This document shows, one piece after another, positions 35,976-47,099 of a stretch of 64,000 bases of DNA. The DNA comes from Vesta saturnalis. Its lineage: Eukaryota > Arthropoda > Insecta > Coleoptera > Lampyridae. The stretch lies in assembly GCA_036346205.1 (NCBI GenBank), contig JARFJB010002193.1, positions 286,001 to 350,000 of the forward strand. Reading direction: 5' to 3'. Both the position numbers and the translations under genes were made by a program. Under the pieces are notes generated by a model. It searched no databases. It was not told where the DNA came from and worked only from the letters and a program-made list of their open reading frames with translations. Position 1 is the stretch's first letter; each line of letters begins with the position of its first letter.

Positions 35976-36063
<88 letters not shown>

Positions 36064-36420
36064 CTGTAAGACTATTCTATTTACGGGTGAGGCAATATTG
36101 AATAGTAACCGGATTTTTAATGGAAGAAACAAAATTCAGTGGGCGCAGGAATAATGGATCAAGATGTTTTTTTCAGTTAATGTTTCGTGCCGTATTCTCG
36201 ATACAAACTATTCGCAGAACGTTTTGATAAATGGACAGGGAATCGGGATCCTATTACTTTGCCGCCACGGTCTCCCGACTTAAGTCCTTTGGACTTTTTT
36301 TTATGGGGAGCGATTAAGTACAAAGTGTTCAAAGAAACACCTACGGATTTGGAACTGTTAAAAAATAAAATAAAAGTAACTATCCAACGAAGTCGACCCA
36401 AAACCTTATTAAAAGTGTAA
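35590..36420 (+). pseudogene. Mariner-like transposase, copy B, broken
   Basis: In order: AYSYEDRNGIRYAIL (DUF4817-type HTH start), VQTEERVLAYVELRPTISPG, NILYPTGYQKRLHFARWLIN, then a (TA)n tract in place of coding DNA. After it come FTGEAILNSN (degraded first catalytic block, where TDEA is expected), then FDKWTGNRDPITLPPRSPDL and SPLDFFLWGAIKYKVFKETP (final catalytic block). The QQDG block with the second aspartate is lost in a deletion near 36180. The gene is therefore dead. The 'SPDLSPLDFFLWG' box places it in the same group as the elements at 39778, 41582, 47398 and 58431. Confidence 0.82.
35979..36061. repeat. (TA)n microsatellite inside transposase copy B
   Basis: About 80 bases of pure TA that interrupt the transposase frame between ENLADY and the next block. 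In copy A the same point (GACTATA...TATATTTCTGTAAGAC) is the insertion site of the nested element. Confidence 0.97.
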
Positions 36421-37546
36421 AGAGAGATGTTACGACGTTGACAGATACATGTACAAAACCATGGTGGACATTTTGAGGCCCTTTTATGGCTTTAAGGTTT
36501 AAATTATTTTGTGAATGTTATAATATTTTTTCTCTGTATTCTGTTACAGTATGTTCTATTTTAATTAGTTTACAAATTGATTCTGATATTATAAAACAAT
36601 AGATACATTTGGAACTCATTGAATTTATTCAAAATTAAGTTTCAACAGAGTAGGATAACCTATTGTGTAAATTTCGAACGTTTTAATAAATGGTACACGC
36701 CTATTATTGCTTAATACGTACATAAACATTATGATTTTTATAAATTTTGAGATAAAGAGAGATAAAAAATATGACAAACCATACATCTTTTAATATGAAA
36801 ATGTAAACTTTCACAATTAACACTCATAATAAAATAACTTATCTTTTGGGATTTTAATGGTCGTATTTCAAATTATACCATATCTAAAACGTTTCAATAG
36901 ACATTACAGTTATCTTCGTCAGTAGTAATATTTGTAAGAATTACATTAAAGACACTGTTGTAAACAATTTTGATTTAAGGTTGTAAATTATAAATTAAAT
37001 TTAATAAAATACTTATTCTGTGTATTTGTAAGGATTTATTAATGTTAGTATAAATTGATACTGAATCTATAACATAACTTACTTAACATGGTTATCTCAT
37101 TAGTAGTAATATTTGTTAAAGACGTTGTAAACAATTCTTACAAATTACTACTGACGAAGATAACTGTATACTGTTATCGAAACGTTTAAATATGTAAATT
37201 AAAAAAGATAAGTATTTTATCATACATCTTTTAAATCTGAAAACCAGTTAATTGAAAGAGTTCATAGCCATCTAGGATTTCCGTTTGACTCGTAGCTCAA
37301 AACACATTCATGCAAAAAAAATTCTACCAGTTTATCATATTTAGCTTCAAAGTATTTATGAAATGCGTTTTTGAACCTTTTTTTTATTTTAAATATTACA
37401 TGAATAATGAACGATTGAAAATTTGGACGATTAACACAACTTTGCTAATTTAACCGATTCTCTAGCTTTTATAATAACACAGTTAACCATGGAACGGGGG
37501 TAGATCTTAGACGCCCTGAATTTTTTTTAAATGACGATTCTGTTTT

Positions 37547-37621
37547 AAGGCCAAATCAAAGCCACTTTTAACACCAAAACAGAAGAAAAATGGATTAAGG
37601 TGAGCAAAAAAACATAGGGAC
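37547..37621 (+). pseudogene. Tc1-like transposase internal fragment
   Basis: The frame reads KAKSKPLLTPKQKKNGLR, a stop where tryptophan is expected, then AKKHRD. This 'KPLLTPKQK..RL.WAKKH.D' segment is characteristic of the stretch before the first catalytic aspartate in Tc1-like transposases. It lies directly right of mariner copy B, consistent with being the severed continuation of the fragment at 34867-35054. Further coding sequence decays after 37625. Confidence 0.62.
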
Positions 37622-37868
37622 TAGGGACCTCAATAATAGCGTACAATGGAGCGTTTACACTTTGGTAAGAACTGATTTATTCATAGTATCAGGTTATGTG
37701 GTATATACGAGCCCCTTCCCATTTCAGTTGGCCCACTCTAAGCTTTTTGGGAAATTCGTCTATAAACAAATGTATACAGTGAATACAGCCGATAACTAAC
37801 ACAAAATGAGAACAAATGTAAAAATATATACAAATACGTAAAATTAGAAAAAAAAACTATTTTACGGT

Positions 37869-38009
37869 TTACCATTGGCTAACATCGCCTACGTTTTTTA
37901 TAACATCCGAAATTATTTGGGGCATAGTATTAACCAAGCCGTGGTAATACTCAGATGCAAGCGAATCTCATATTTCCTGAAGCCTTTGCTTCAGTTCAGG
38001 GGTTGCTCT
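37869..38009 (-). pseudogene. Tc1-like transposase C-terminal fragment
   Basis: The minus-strand frame reads RATPELKQRLQEI, a stop replacing tryptophan, DSLASEYYHGLVNTMPQII, SDVIKNVGD and a terminal TAA. The 'WDS...Y...LV.SMP.R...VIK..G' pattern is the usual C-terminus of Tc1-like transposases. It is opposite in direction to the fragment at 37547, so it belongs to a different copy. The adjacent 37709-37736 block may be its terminal repeat. Confidence 0.65.
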
Positions 38010-38038
38010 AGAAGGTTAACGAGTCGGGAATACTAGAA

Positions 38039-38093
38039 GCGTGTGTGTGCGTGTGCGTTCGCGTGAGCGTGTGTGCGTTCGTGCGTGCGTGTG
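38039..38093 (+). repeat. Short GTGTGC-type tract
   Basis: About 55 bases of GTGTGCGTGTGCGTTCGCGTGAGC-like units. The sequence style is that of the 8-22 kb array, but it is short and bordered by AT-rich DNA. Confidence 0.9.
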
Positions 38094-38094
38094 G

Positions 38095-39770
38095 ATTATT
38101 TACTCTACGTTATTGCGTTATTGTGGCTTATTTTCTACTGAAGAATACACTATGTTGAAATTCTCACGTCTTTTAACATACAACCTAGTTAATGCGTTGA
38201 AAATTTGCTAATTTCTATATTTTAAATTTAAATTTGTACATTTTAGTAGTGCTGAACTATTTATTTAGCCAAAAGTAGCAGCTGAGTATAATATATTAAA
38301 ATCAATTACGAAAACTCCTATGTTGATGTTTATAAAAATCAAGCTTATTTTATCCTACCGAATTTTAAATACATACTATATCAAAATGAATATAAAATTT
38401 ACTAATTAGTGGGCTTCTTTATAGTGCGGCCTAAAGCGATGAAATAAATTCATCTAAATTTGCTTCTACTACCATAACAGAATTTCTAATAATATATTAC
38501 AAGTAACATTTTATATTGTAGCATTAATTCTTTAATTAATTTATTTAATAGTTCTGCCTATAAAACGCTCGTTATAAATCTTATTTAATTAGGTAATTAA
38601 AACCAGTCTAATAGAATTTATATTAAGTCAACCTTCAAGTTTATTATCTATCAAAATCAAGACAACCAATAAAACATTTGGAACGTGTTAGGTACCTACT
38701 TTGATATTTTCTGTTTTCAAAATAACAAATTACTTTATGTCTAGTCAGATGAAGTAGTGAATAAATAAATGTCAATATCTTATGTAAAACGCGATTATGT
38801 TAACGAAAACCTTTGTTAACCTATTTGGTGTTAAACTTTAGAAAAAATTGTATTATCAGAAAAAAATTTAAATTCGTTTACCTTGACATATAAAGCAATA
38901 CCATATTCAAATTAAATTAGGGCAATTCTCTTCTATTTAATTGATAATTATTTTACTTTAAAATCACAATTTTATTTAAACGACTTCATATGTCACTTTC
39001 TGATAGAATTCTTATATAAACTGTTACAACAACCTTTACTTAATGTTATTCAGATATATGCAAATATTGATGTTGGAGTTATGTGCAAAATATCAAAATA
39101 ACTTGTTAACATACTTTTTTAATTAGGTAACTAGAAGTTCAAACGAATTTAATTAGCGAAATTAATTGAGTCATTGAATTTAACTTATGCTCAGAATTAA
39201 AATCTATTGTAATACACTGTGTTAATACCAAACATCATTAATCAATCAAATAAAATATATTTTTTTAATTTATATTAATTGTAAACTCTGATGCAGGGTG
39301 TTATTTACTAAACTTAGATATTCGATAAAAATTATCATATTGAAAATGAGAAGCTAGAAATAACTTTACGATACTACTAAGTATTTCTGGATAATCATAA
39401 ATCGCGCGTTGGCATTCTATCAGCTGCAGTGCAGTCAATTTATATAAATGGGTATGTCTGGAATCAGGTAACCAAAATTCTTTTAATGAATTATTAGTAC
39501 TTTCAGGTGTTTATGGTCCGCCACTAAAGAAACCCGATGGAAATTCTTGAAAAGACTTGATACGAAATCTAAAATAAATATTTGATGTCATGGATATATC
39601 TATAAAAGAAATCACCCATTAAATATAAAAATTTAATGAGGAACTAAAGTTGTTAAAGAAGGTACACAGTCTAAAATAGTATAGTATGATATAAGGTAAG
39701 TACCTTAATACAGGTAAAAAAAAATTATAGGAACAAGACCCGGAGCTTTTCATTTTTCGAGACCTGTTAT
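38095..39770. other. AT-rich intergenic DNA
   Basis: About 1.7 kb with no open frame of note and no recognisable element end. Confidence 0.6.
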
Positions 39771-40594
39771 TAATGTACAGGGTGGTCCATTAATAAAGGA
39801 GGCCGGCTGTATATGGGAACTACGCGTCGCATAGTTTCGGGAAAAAATATTGATAGTAAAAACGACCAAGAAAAATTGATGGAAATTAGTTTCAAGTTCC
39901 TGTGATGGTCGCTAGGGGGCGTACAGGAACACCAAAACAGAAAATCGGGTTTTTCTCTTAAATCAGCGTCATCAAAATGTGTCCAAAATAGTTTTATTAG
40001 ATACTACATAAGCTTAGAAACATTTCCTTTTTTTAGGATTCTTCTCGATCTTGTTAAATAAGGGGTTGGTGGAGAGATAAATGTTCACTTGGAAAAATAA
40101 CCTGTTTTTAACTCTAATAAAATATTAACATTGTCGGTTTAGTTTTTTTCCTAGTCGATAGATGGCGTTGTCTGACAAAGCCGTAAACTTTTTCAATTTT
40201 GTCGAAAATTTTAAATTTAAGTGTATAGTTATATCTAACTCTAACGAAATCAGCATAAAAATATAGAAATTGGTGAAAAAGTCGACATCTTCTTTCGTTA
40301 CAAAGATATGAATAATATTAAACAACTGAAACAATATGAACAAAACCCAGTATGTAAAATATCCCCTTTAAGGCGTATGTTTAATTCAGAGAGGACAATA
40401 AAATTTATTTTTTAAATTATTATATCGCATTAGGTCCTTTTTATGTTATCTGTGGCCCTGAAAATATACACAAAAGAATGGTGTGCAGACAGTCCTAGTA
40501 CTGAAGAACTAATGACGCCCCAAATGCTCAAATTGTCACCTGTCCTGCTCAATACAGAGCTCTAATCACTCTTACATATACAAAACAGCAATCT

Positions 40595-41200
40595 CTACTT
40601 CTGCCACTGGAAAACGGAAATGATCTTATTCGCTCTACCATCTTCTGCCTCGTAATTGGTTTGGTTAAATAAACAATATCTTTCAACCTCCCCCAAAAAT
40701 AAAAATTCTAACGTCAGATCAGGTAACCTACGAATTGAAACGTATTTTCTACTTTTACTATAAGTTTTTCTCATAATATAAATCAAAAATAAGAATTCTA
40801 ACGTCAGATCAGGTAACCTACGAATTGAAACGTTTTTTCTACTTTTACTATAAGTTTTTCTCATAATATAAATCATTCATGGGCCACAGAAATAAGCTGT
40901 CCTTATCCATCCGTCAGGAAATGTTCTATCCAACAATTGACGGACATTTGCGACAAAATGGACTGGACACCCATCATGCTGAAAGAACATGTTTTGGCGT
41001 GCTTCTAATGCCACATTTTCTAAAAGAAGTGGTAATTCGTTGGTCAAAAAATTGAGCTAAATTTCATCGGTCAGTTTTTCATTAAATATAAATGGCTTAA
41101 TGATCACTCCTCCCAATGTACCGCAACAAACGTTTAAGCTCCACCTGCCTTGATGTTTCACCTCCTTCATCCAATGATCATTGCTTAGATTATTAAAATC
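40595..41200 (-). pseudogene. Mariner-like transposase of element C, N-terminally deleted
   Basis: Minus-strand fragments in order are NDHWMKEVKHQGRWSLNVCC, GTLGGVIIKPFIFNEKLT, then TNELPLLLENVALEARQNM. Next comes FFQHDGCPVHFVANVRQLLD with the second catalytic aspartate, RTFPDGWIR, and, after a frame change, IRRLPDLTLEFLFLGEVER. The last piece corresponds to the SPDLTPLDFFLWGE box with the third aspartate kept in PDLT, followed by NQTNYEAE and ISVFQ. A 90-base tandem duplication (40695-40874) repeats 30 codons around the last catalytic box in frame. The first catalytic block is absent. Confidence 0.82.
40695..40874. repeat. 90-base tandem duplication inside transposase C
   Basis: Two nearly identical 90-base units: ATTCTAACGTCAGATCAGGT lies at 40705 and again at 40795, and TAAGTTTTTCTCATAATATA ends both. 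90 is a multiple of three, so the frame stays open across the junction. Confidence 0.95.
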
Positions 41201-41581
41201 AGTTGAGTTAAAAAGAAGTTATGACATTTTTTCCCCAACCCCTTATTTCACCTGATAGGGAAAAATGCCAAAAGAAGAAAGTATCTCTAAGGTTATGTAG
41301 TTTATAATAAAACTATTTTGGACAGATCTTAATAACGCCGATTTAAGAGAAAGACCGATTTTCTAATTTGGTGTCCGTGTTGCCCCTTACGGCCATCGTA
41401 GGAACTTGAAACTAATTTCCAGCAATTTCTCTCGCTTAGTTTTACTATCAATATTTTTCCCGCAACTGTGTCATGCGTAGTTTCTCATATACTGCCGGCC
41501 TTCTTTATTGATGGACCACCGGGTACATATAAATTTTAAATTTAAACTTCTCAACTACCACATACGTAGGGAAGCCAGATA

Positions 41582-42986
41582 CAAAAAATGTGCGAACAAA
41601 AGTTGTTAAACACAATGGGGGCACTGGTACTGATAACTTTTAGCTTGGGGTAATTTTCAAGGTCACTTGAAGGTCAATTCTTTCTAAATGGGATCTCTCA
41701 TTGTTGACATTGGATTCGAAAATAAATAATTTGTTAGGGTGGCCTTCAAATGGTTGAATCAAGGTCAAATGTAGAAAAATCATTCAGATGCTGTTTTCTT
41801 CGAAATTTAGAAAATCTATGGGCGAACATATGTTTGAGCAGGATAGAAAGATTAACTCAAAGAGCTCGCGGTGGACGTCTTGCTCACCAACGTAAGCACG
41901 ATTACGATGAAAACGATACTCATGTTGTGACAATCTGATTTACTGATTTTGATCCTCACGTTATCAGTGGTCAAATTGAAAGATAAATTGGCATATCAGA
42001 AAAATATCTCTAAGAATTCTGAAAGATGCCAAATATCATGCAAATCACATCTCTTTAGTTCAAGAATTAAGGCTAAATCATATCCAAATGCTAATTGTAT
42101 TTTGCCAGGATTATAAAACATCTCGATTTTTTTAGGTATGTGATGATTTTTGATGAGCTCAAATTTTACAGTGATCAAGAACTTAATAGGCATAATTCTC
42201 ATTATTCGTTAGATAAAAATCCGCACTGGCACAGAGACCTGTAGACCCCGAACACCGATAGAGTCTTATGGTGCGGCGTGGTTACTTGATTGCTCCAAAT
42301 TTTTTAAAGAAATGTTGAAAGAGACAGTTGCTACGAGATCAGTTGCCAGAACTGTTGATTTAGTGACAAGACGAAGACTGTGACTTCAGCAAGATAGAGC
42401 ACTTTCACGAATGGTACGTGACCACTTAATGATAATTACAATGAGAGAAGAATCGGACGAGGAGGTCCTGTTACCTAGCCTCCTAGTTCACCAGATTTTA
42501 CACCTGCCAACTTTTATTCATGGTGATGATTGAAAAATGTTTTCATACAACGGCCAACAAATAGAGCAGGCATGGATGATCGCTTTAATCGAGCCTGAGC
42601 AAAAATTTCCAGAGAGACTTTGCTAAGAATAGTGGAACGCTAAAAGTAACATCATGGACGAAAATAAGGCTTTTTATTACAAAAAATTACTTTGACTTTC
42701 GAATGACCCCAAGGTCAAACATTTTTAGTCAAACATTTGTTCGCTCATAAATTCTCTATCTAAACTACGAAGAAAACAGCTTCTAAACGATTTTGCAACA
42801 TTTGACCTTGCGGGCGTAAAAACCTCCCGCTCTTTCCGAATCCAACGTCAAAAATGGGGGTTCCCACTTAAAAAAATGACTTACTTTCAAATGACCTTGA
42901 AAATTGACCCTTCCAAGGTAGCAGTTATTAGTACACTCAGATGAACCCCACTGTCCTGGCCAACCTTTGTCCAAACAATTTTTCTG
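41582..42986 (+). mobile_element. Long-TIR mariner-like element D
   Basis: It is flanked by TA at 41580-41581 and 42987-42988. The left end CAAAAAATGTGCGAAC pairs with the right end ...CAATTTTTCTG. The arms match over about 250 bases, with AGCTGTTTTCTTCG-type DNA (left, about 41785) against CGAAGAAAACAGCTTCTAAA (right, 42769), and TTTTCAAGGTCACTTGAA against TTCAAATGACCTTGAAAA. Total length is 1405 bases. The interior is a plus-strand transposase pseudogene. Confidence 0.86.
41825..42660 (+). pseudogene. Mariner-like transposase of element D, heavily broken
   Basis: Fragments in order: ERLTQRARGGRLAHQRKH, a RILKDAKYHANHISLVQELR stretch, then SALAQRPVDPEHR and SLMVRRGYLIAPNF (corresponding to WSLMVWCG...GPNF). 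Then LRDQLPELL and LQQDRALSRM follow, where the QQDGAP block is degraded but the aspartate codon is kept. Last is a region matching the SPDLTPPDFFLW box with PSSPDFTPANFYSW-like decay. Many stops and frame slips are present. The catalytic first aspartate is not clear. Confidence 0.72.
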
Positions 42987-43089
42987 TATCTGCCCCACCA
43001 ACGGTGATGTTCGGGTGCATCGATTAAAATGGTCGATTCTGTATATGCACTTGAAGTGGTTACCAGTCATGCTTCGCTTTGAGGTAAAT

Positions 43090-43092
<3 letters not shown>

Positions 43093-43160
<68 letters not shown>

Positions 43161-43185
43161 GTATATATATATATATATATATATA

Positions 43186-43236
<51 letters not shown>

Positions 43237-43246
43237 ATATATATAT
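43093..43246. repeat. (AT)n microsatellite with phase breaks
   Basis: About 154 bases of AT dinucleotide, interrupted at about 43157-43164 (AATAGTAT), 43187 (GATAT) and 43225 (TTAT). The short frames over it (IYIYIY) are not genes. Confidence 0.97.
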
Positions 43247-43469
43247 CGACTTCATGTTTAGAACGTAGGTTGGCCTTGGTCACCATTGAGTTTATAGATA
43301 TTGACCATCCCAATAGGAGGCGTTGCTGGTGAAATATTTAAAATTCTATTTATAGCCCGATTGAATTCGTATTCGGGATATATAGGAGATATGAATTATT
43401 GCATTTATACTATACTTACTATTCCATTGGTAAGAATAAAATGACAACTGGAGGACAAGGTCTGCGGTT

Positions 43470-43473
<4 letters not shown>

Positions 43474-43539
<66 letters not shown>
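43474..43539. repeat. (AT)n microsatellite
   Basis: Uninterrupted AT tract of about 66 bases. Confidence 0.97.
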
Positions 43540-43541
<2 letters not shown>

Positions 43542-44288
43542 AATAAACATCAAAGATCGATGAAGCTGTCAAAAGAGCGCCACCTGTCTTTACATTTCTA
43601 AGGAGCTAAATCACGAACAAGAGTAGGAAACTGTTTGAATAAAGCAGGAATATAAACTGTATACTCAAATAAAATACTAATACTAAATCAGTTTATGGGT
43701 TAACACTTTTTTAGGAACTACACTACACTTTCTTGAATTTGCTTAATTTTGTTAAAATGTAAGTTAAAGGTTGATTTGTTTGATCCAAAATTGAATTTAC
43801 TTTTTAAAAATTTTGGATACAAAAATCAGTATTCATACTTAACATTATCAGTAAAGTCGTAACCATTTACTTCTAATCAGATATTACAGTTTTCGAATGC
43901 AGTTCAAACATTACCGCACATTATGACCAAGTCTCATATTGCATGAATAATAATTTATTGAGAAAAAACCAAACGTCGTCGCAAAAGGTACAAACTTACA
44001 AATCGAAAGGTGCTATAAATACCTTAAAAACAGCACAACGGGGAAAAGCAATGGGGAACTTCTCGTAATGTTGTCGGATACGTTTCAAGTACGTAAGAAC
44101 TTTTTAGCGCGCTCATCAAGTATGTATTTGGATTTATATTTTTCAGGGACTATCCAAGATATCATAACGGCAAGACCTGAAAATTTTGTGACATATTGTG
44201 GTAAACGCGGAAAATCTAAGTTTTCACCTTTCGGAAAAATCTACAACCAGTAATTTGGCAATTTAATTCAAAAAATAAATATTTCACT

Positions 44289-44720
44289 TTGGATAAAATA
44301 TATCACCACGTTAAAGCAGATTTGAATTTTGATGGGGGCCGAACGGCATTATTTAGAGTTTTGAACTCTATGACTTACAAACATAAACGTCTCAATGGAC
44401 AGAAAACTTTATATGCAATGAAACTCGTCGTTGCAGCCAAAATTAAGTTTTTGAAACAATTTCTGCAGTTGCAAAGTTCAGGTCAAAATGTTAGATTTGT
44501 GTATCAAGACGAAACGTGAATTTATCAAAATGGTTCTAATATCCATCGTTGAGTACGCGATTCTGACATCAAAAGTAATTCATCCAAAATCAAAAGCGAA
44601 AGTCTACACCCGGGATGTAATTTAGGATTTTTGTAAAACGGCGGCTATTTACTCGATTCGCGGAGCGAGGATAGGGATTATCATGAAATTATGAATAGGG
44701 ACTGATTTCAAAATTAAGCT
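44289..44720 (+). pseudogene. DDE_3-type (Tc1/IS630 superfamily) transposase fragment
   Basis: The frame reads YHHVKADLNFDGGRTALFRV, then SMTYKHKRLNGQKTLYAMK, AAKIKFLKQFLQLQSSGQNV and RFVYQDET, then TGA where tryptophan is expected. It resumes IYQNGSNIHR, VRDSDIKSNSSKIKSE, HPGCNLGFL, GGYLLDSRSEDRDYHEIMN. The 'R...F.Y.DETW....G' motif with the first catalytic aspartate is the signature of DDE_3 transposases common in insects. The C-terminal half with the remaining catalytic residues is missing. An upstream frame (44068-44253) may be a detached N-terminal part but has no motif I recognise. Confidence 0.68.
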
Positions 44721-45424
44721 ATTAAACAAAGAAAAGAAAGTCGCAGCAAATTTCATCATGAAAGCAAATCTGCACTTTTTAAAAAGCACTGTAGATTTCC
44801 TGGATATGTCAAGTTAAATGGATACATATTGATGTTCTGGTTACTTATGGACTTTGAGGCGGAGGAATTAAGTTTGCATACAAACGCACCTGTACATTAG
44901 ATTTCATAGCCAAGAAAAAAAGAGAATATGCAGTAGGTAAATTTTATCACGGAAGCGAATCTTCACATTGAATTACGTCTGAAACTGCGCTCTGAATTTC
45001 CTGCATATCTCTCCATGTTTTTTTTATTTTGAAAGGCTGAAAAAGGGAGAAGGCATTCGTATTCGTTTTTTATGTAGGTAATGGACGTTCAAGGTCTGAA
45101 GACTAAAATTTGTTTTCTTTAAATAGGTCATTCGAGATTTTCGTGCAAAGTCTAAATAGCATGAAATAGTATGTTGCAACACTACATTAGTTTCACTTTG
45201 AAAATATAACCTACAACTTTCAAAATTCAAACTACGGTAGTAACTTTCTGTTCCTTTGACCGTGCGCACTCTCCCTAGATTTCCTTGGCCTGCTATAATG
45301 CAAAATAAGAAGGAACAAAGTATATTTAAATATAAATGATGCAAAATATCGGGGTATAAAATTTAAACGCTTCCAAGAGCGAAATTGAAAAAACCTAATA
45401 ATTGACTAATACAGTACATGCAAG

Positions 45425-45590
45425 CTTTTACTCGCAAAACGCAAATCTGATAATCAAATTGGGCGTCTTGTGGTAAGCTGCGCTGTGTTATGTAAATGAG
45501 GTAGGATTGGATGAGGTTAAATATTCATCATAGTGGGACAGGTAAACAATTAAACTACTCAAATTAGAATTAACGAGTGCTTAACTTACA
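45425..45590 (+). repeat. Dispersed repeat A, copy 2 (5' part only)
   Basis: It matches 6560-6710: ACTCGCAA..CAAATCTGAT, GGATGAGGTTAAAT against TTGATGAGGTAAGT, ACAATTAAACTACTCAAATT and AGAATTAACGAG. It stops where the LINE 3' end begins near 45590. Confidence 0.7.
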
Positions 45591-45705
45591 TCACGCCATT
45601 CCCTTGCGGGGTAAGCAAAACAATCCTTGCCTCTTATTTATTTTTCATTCACAATCTTTTTCCATGCTTTCCTATCTCCGCATACCTCCGTAGCTTCCGC
45701 AAGGT

Positions 45706-46820
45706 TCATACATTGTCTCTGACATGCCCTTTTATTTTTAAAACTGTCTTCTTTCTTCCCTTTATCATACATTCTGCTGAAATTTTACGCGGCCTACCAG
45801 ACCCGCCCTTTCCTCTACCCTCACCCACATACATTTGCTTCGTTAATCTTGCGTTGTTCATTCTCTCAATGTGACCAAACCAACGTAATGTACTACTTTT
45901 ATATCTACGCATCATCATATTTTCCTCGCCACACTCCGTCATTATGCATTCATTCTTTATATTCTCCCTTCTCGTTTTATCACATGCGCTTCTCAGGAAT
46001 CTCATACCCACGGAATTTACTTTTCTTTCGTGTTTTTTTTATATAACCATGTCTCTCTCCCATACAGAACTGATGGGACAAACACGCTATTATAGATTGC
46101 TCGTTTTGCAGCTAGGCCCATGCTTTCGTTTCTCATTATCGCCCACTTACTTGCAATCACTTTCTTTCGACCATTAACCCTTCGTCCAATCTCGCCCTCC
46201 ACTGCACCATCTTCAGTAAGCATTCGACCATCTGCAGTAAGCATTCTACCCAGATATACCAGCTCGTGCACTTGCTCCACAATTTCATCTTGCAAGGTAA
46301 ATACTCTACCCTCCTTTCCAATCTTAGTCTTGTTCACGTTTACCTTTAGGCCCATGCTCTCACAGATTGTATCAAACTTCCTCAGAGCGGTTTTTAGAGC
46401 TCATCCGCACTTTCACTTAATAAGACTGTGTCATCTGCATACACCAGAAGTCGTACATTTACGTCACCAACCATTACACTATTTGTATAGGTACATGCTT
46501 GTCTAAAACATTTATTCATGTATATATTGAACAACTACGGTGACATCACATAGCCTTATCGCACACCTTGCTCAATATTAAAGTATTCACTCACACCTCC
46601 TCTCACCCTAACACATGCCCGACTACTGTTCTATACTGCCCTTATTCCATTTATTAGACCTTTATTTACGCCATATTCATTTAATATTTCCCACAGCTTC
46701 TCCCTATTCACTCTGTCGTATGCTTTCTCCAGATCTACAAACGCACAGTACAGCTTCCTTTTTACCTTTAACGTTTTGTATTTTTGACCCATTTCCAGAA
46801 GAGTTTTTTGTTTCCCTCAA
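45706..46820 (-). pseudogene. LINE reverse transcriptase and C-terminal tail, broken
   Basis: On the minus strand, in order: KLYCAFVDLEKAYDR (46756-46709, catalytic FVDLEKAYD), a KLWEILNEYGVNKGLIN stretch, NIEQGVR.GYVMSP.LFNIY (GVRQG..SPLLFN motif with two stops), LLVYADDTVLLSESADEL (YADD box at 46441-46430), GLKVNVNKTKIG, ELVYLGRMLT, then RAIYNSVFVPSVLYGRETW. A frame change leads to MGMRFLRSACDKTRRENI, STLRWFGHIERMNNARLTKQ and GGSGRPRK. The catalytic residues are readable, but at least four stops or shifts prevent expression. Further upstream, 47091-46885 carries the WWNELVKKAV linker. Confidence 0.85.
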
Positions 46821-47099
46821 AATCATTCTGCATTTTCTCTCCTTCCACAGCCTTCACTTGCTCTTTACTTATTTTCACTGCCTCCTACGCTTCATTTTTT
46901 CTTAATCTGTACAACTCATATAATCGCTTTTTCTCAATCTCATTTTTTCCAGCAATCATTGCCATGTACGCATTTTTTTTCTTACATACTGCCTTTTTTA
47001 CCAACTCATTCCACCAAGCACATTTTTTCTGTCTACCTACAGTCGCCCTTCCACACATCCGCGCGGCACAATTGACAACACAGTTTTTCAAGCTTATCC

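Larger units (their letters stand above)
35055..37518 (+). mobile_element. Long-TIR mariner-like element, copy B (complete ends)
   Basis: It begins CAGGGTGTCTAGAATC after TA and ends ...GACGCCCTG at 37518. The terminal arms pair over about 380-450 bases (35055 to about 35440 with about 37250-37518). Paired landmarks are AAAAGCTAGAGAATCGGTTA with TAACCGATTCTCTAGCTTTT, and AAATATGATAAACTGGTAGA with TCTACCAGTTTATCATATTT. TIRs of this length are unusual for Tc1/mariner elements. The interior holds a broken transposase (35590-36420) and a (TA)n expansion at 35979-36061, exactly where copy A carries the nested element. About 800 bases between transposase and right TIR are AT-rich and non-coding. 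Confidence 0.85.
39778..41523 (-). mobile_element. Long-TIR mariner-like element C
   Basis: It is bounded by TA at 39776-39777 and 41524-41525. The left end CAGGGTGGTCCATTAATAAA pairs with the right end TTTATTGATGGACCACCGGG. The arms match over about 310 bases (39778 to about 40090 with about 41215-41523), including GTTTCAAGTTCCTGTGATGG with CCATCGTAGGAACTTGAAAC. The interior carries the second half of a minus-strand transposase (41200-40595); the N-terminal HTH part is deleted. It lies 58 bases from the next element (41582). Confidence 0.88.

Noticed and set aside
43067..43255. IYIYIY frames over the (AT)n tracts (also 35987-36060, 57100-57150, 61370-61440)
   Set aside because: Products of the AT microsatellite, with no support outside it.
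43005..43320. Foldback pairing around the 43.1 kb (AT)n tract
   Set aside because: Flanks share a few short words in inverted orientation, but the match is too weak and gapped to call an element.
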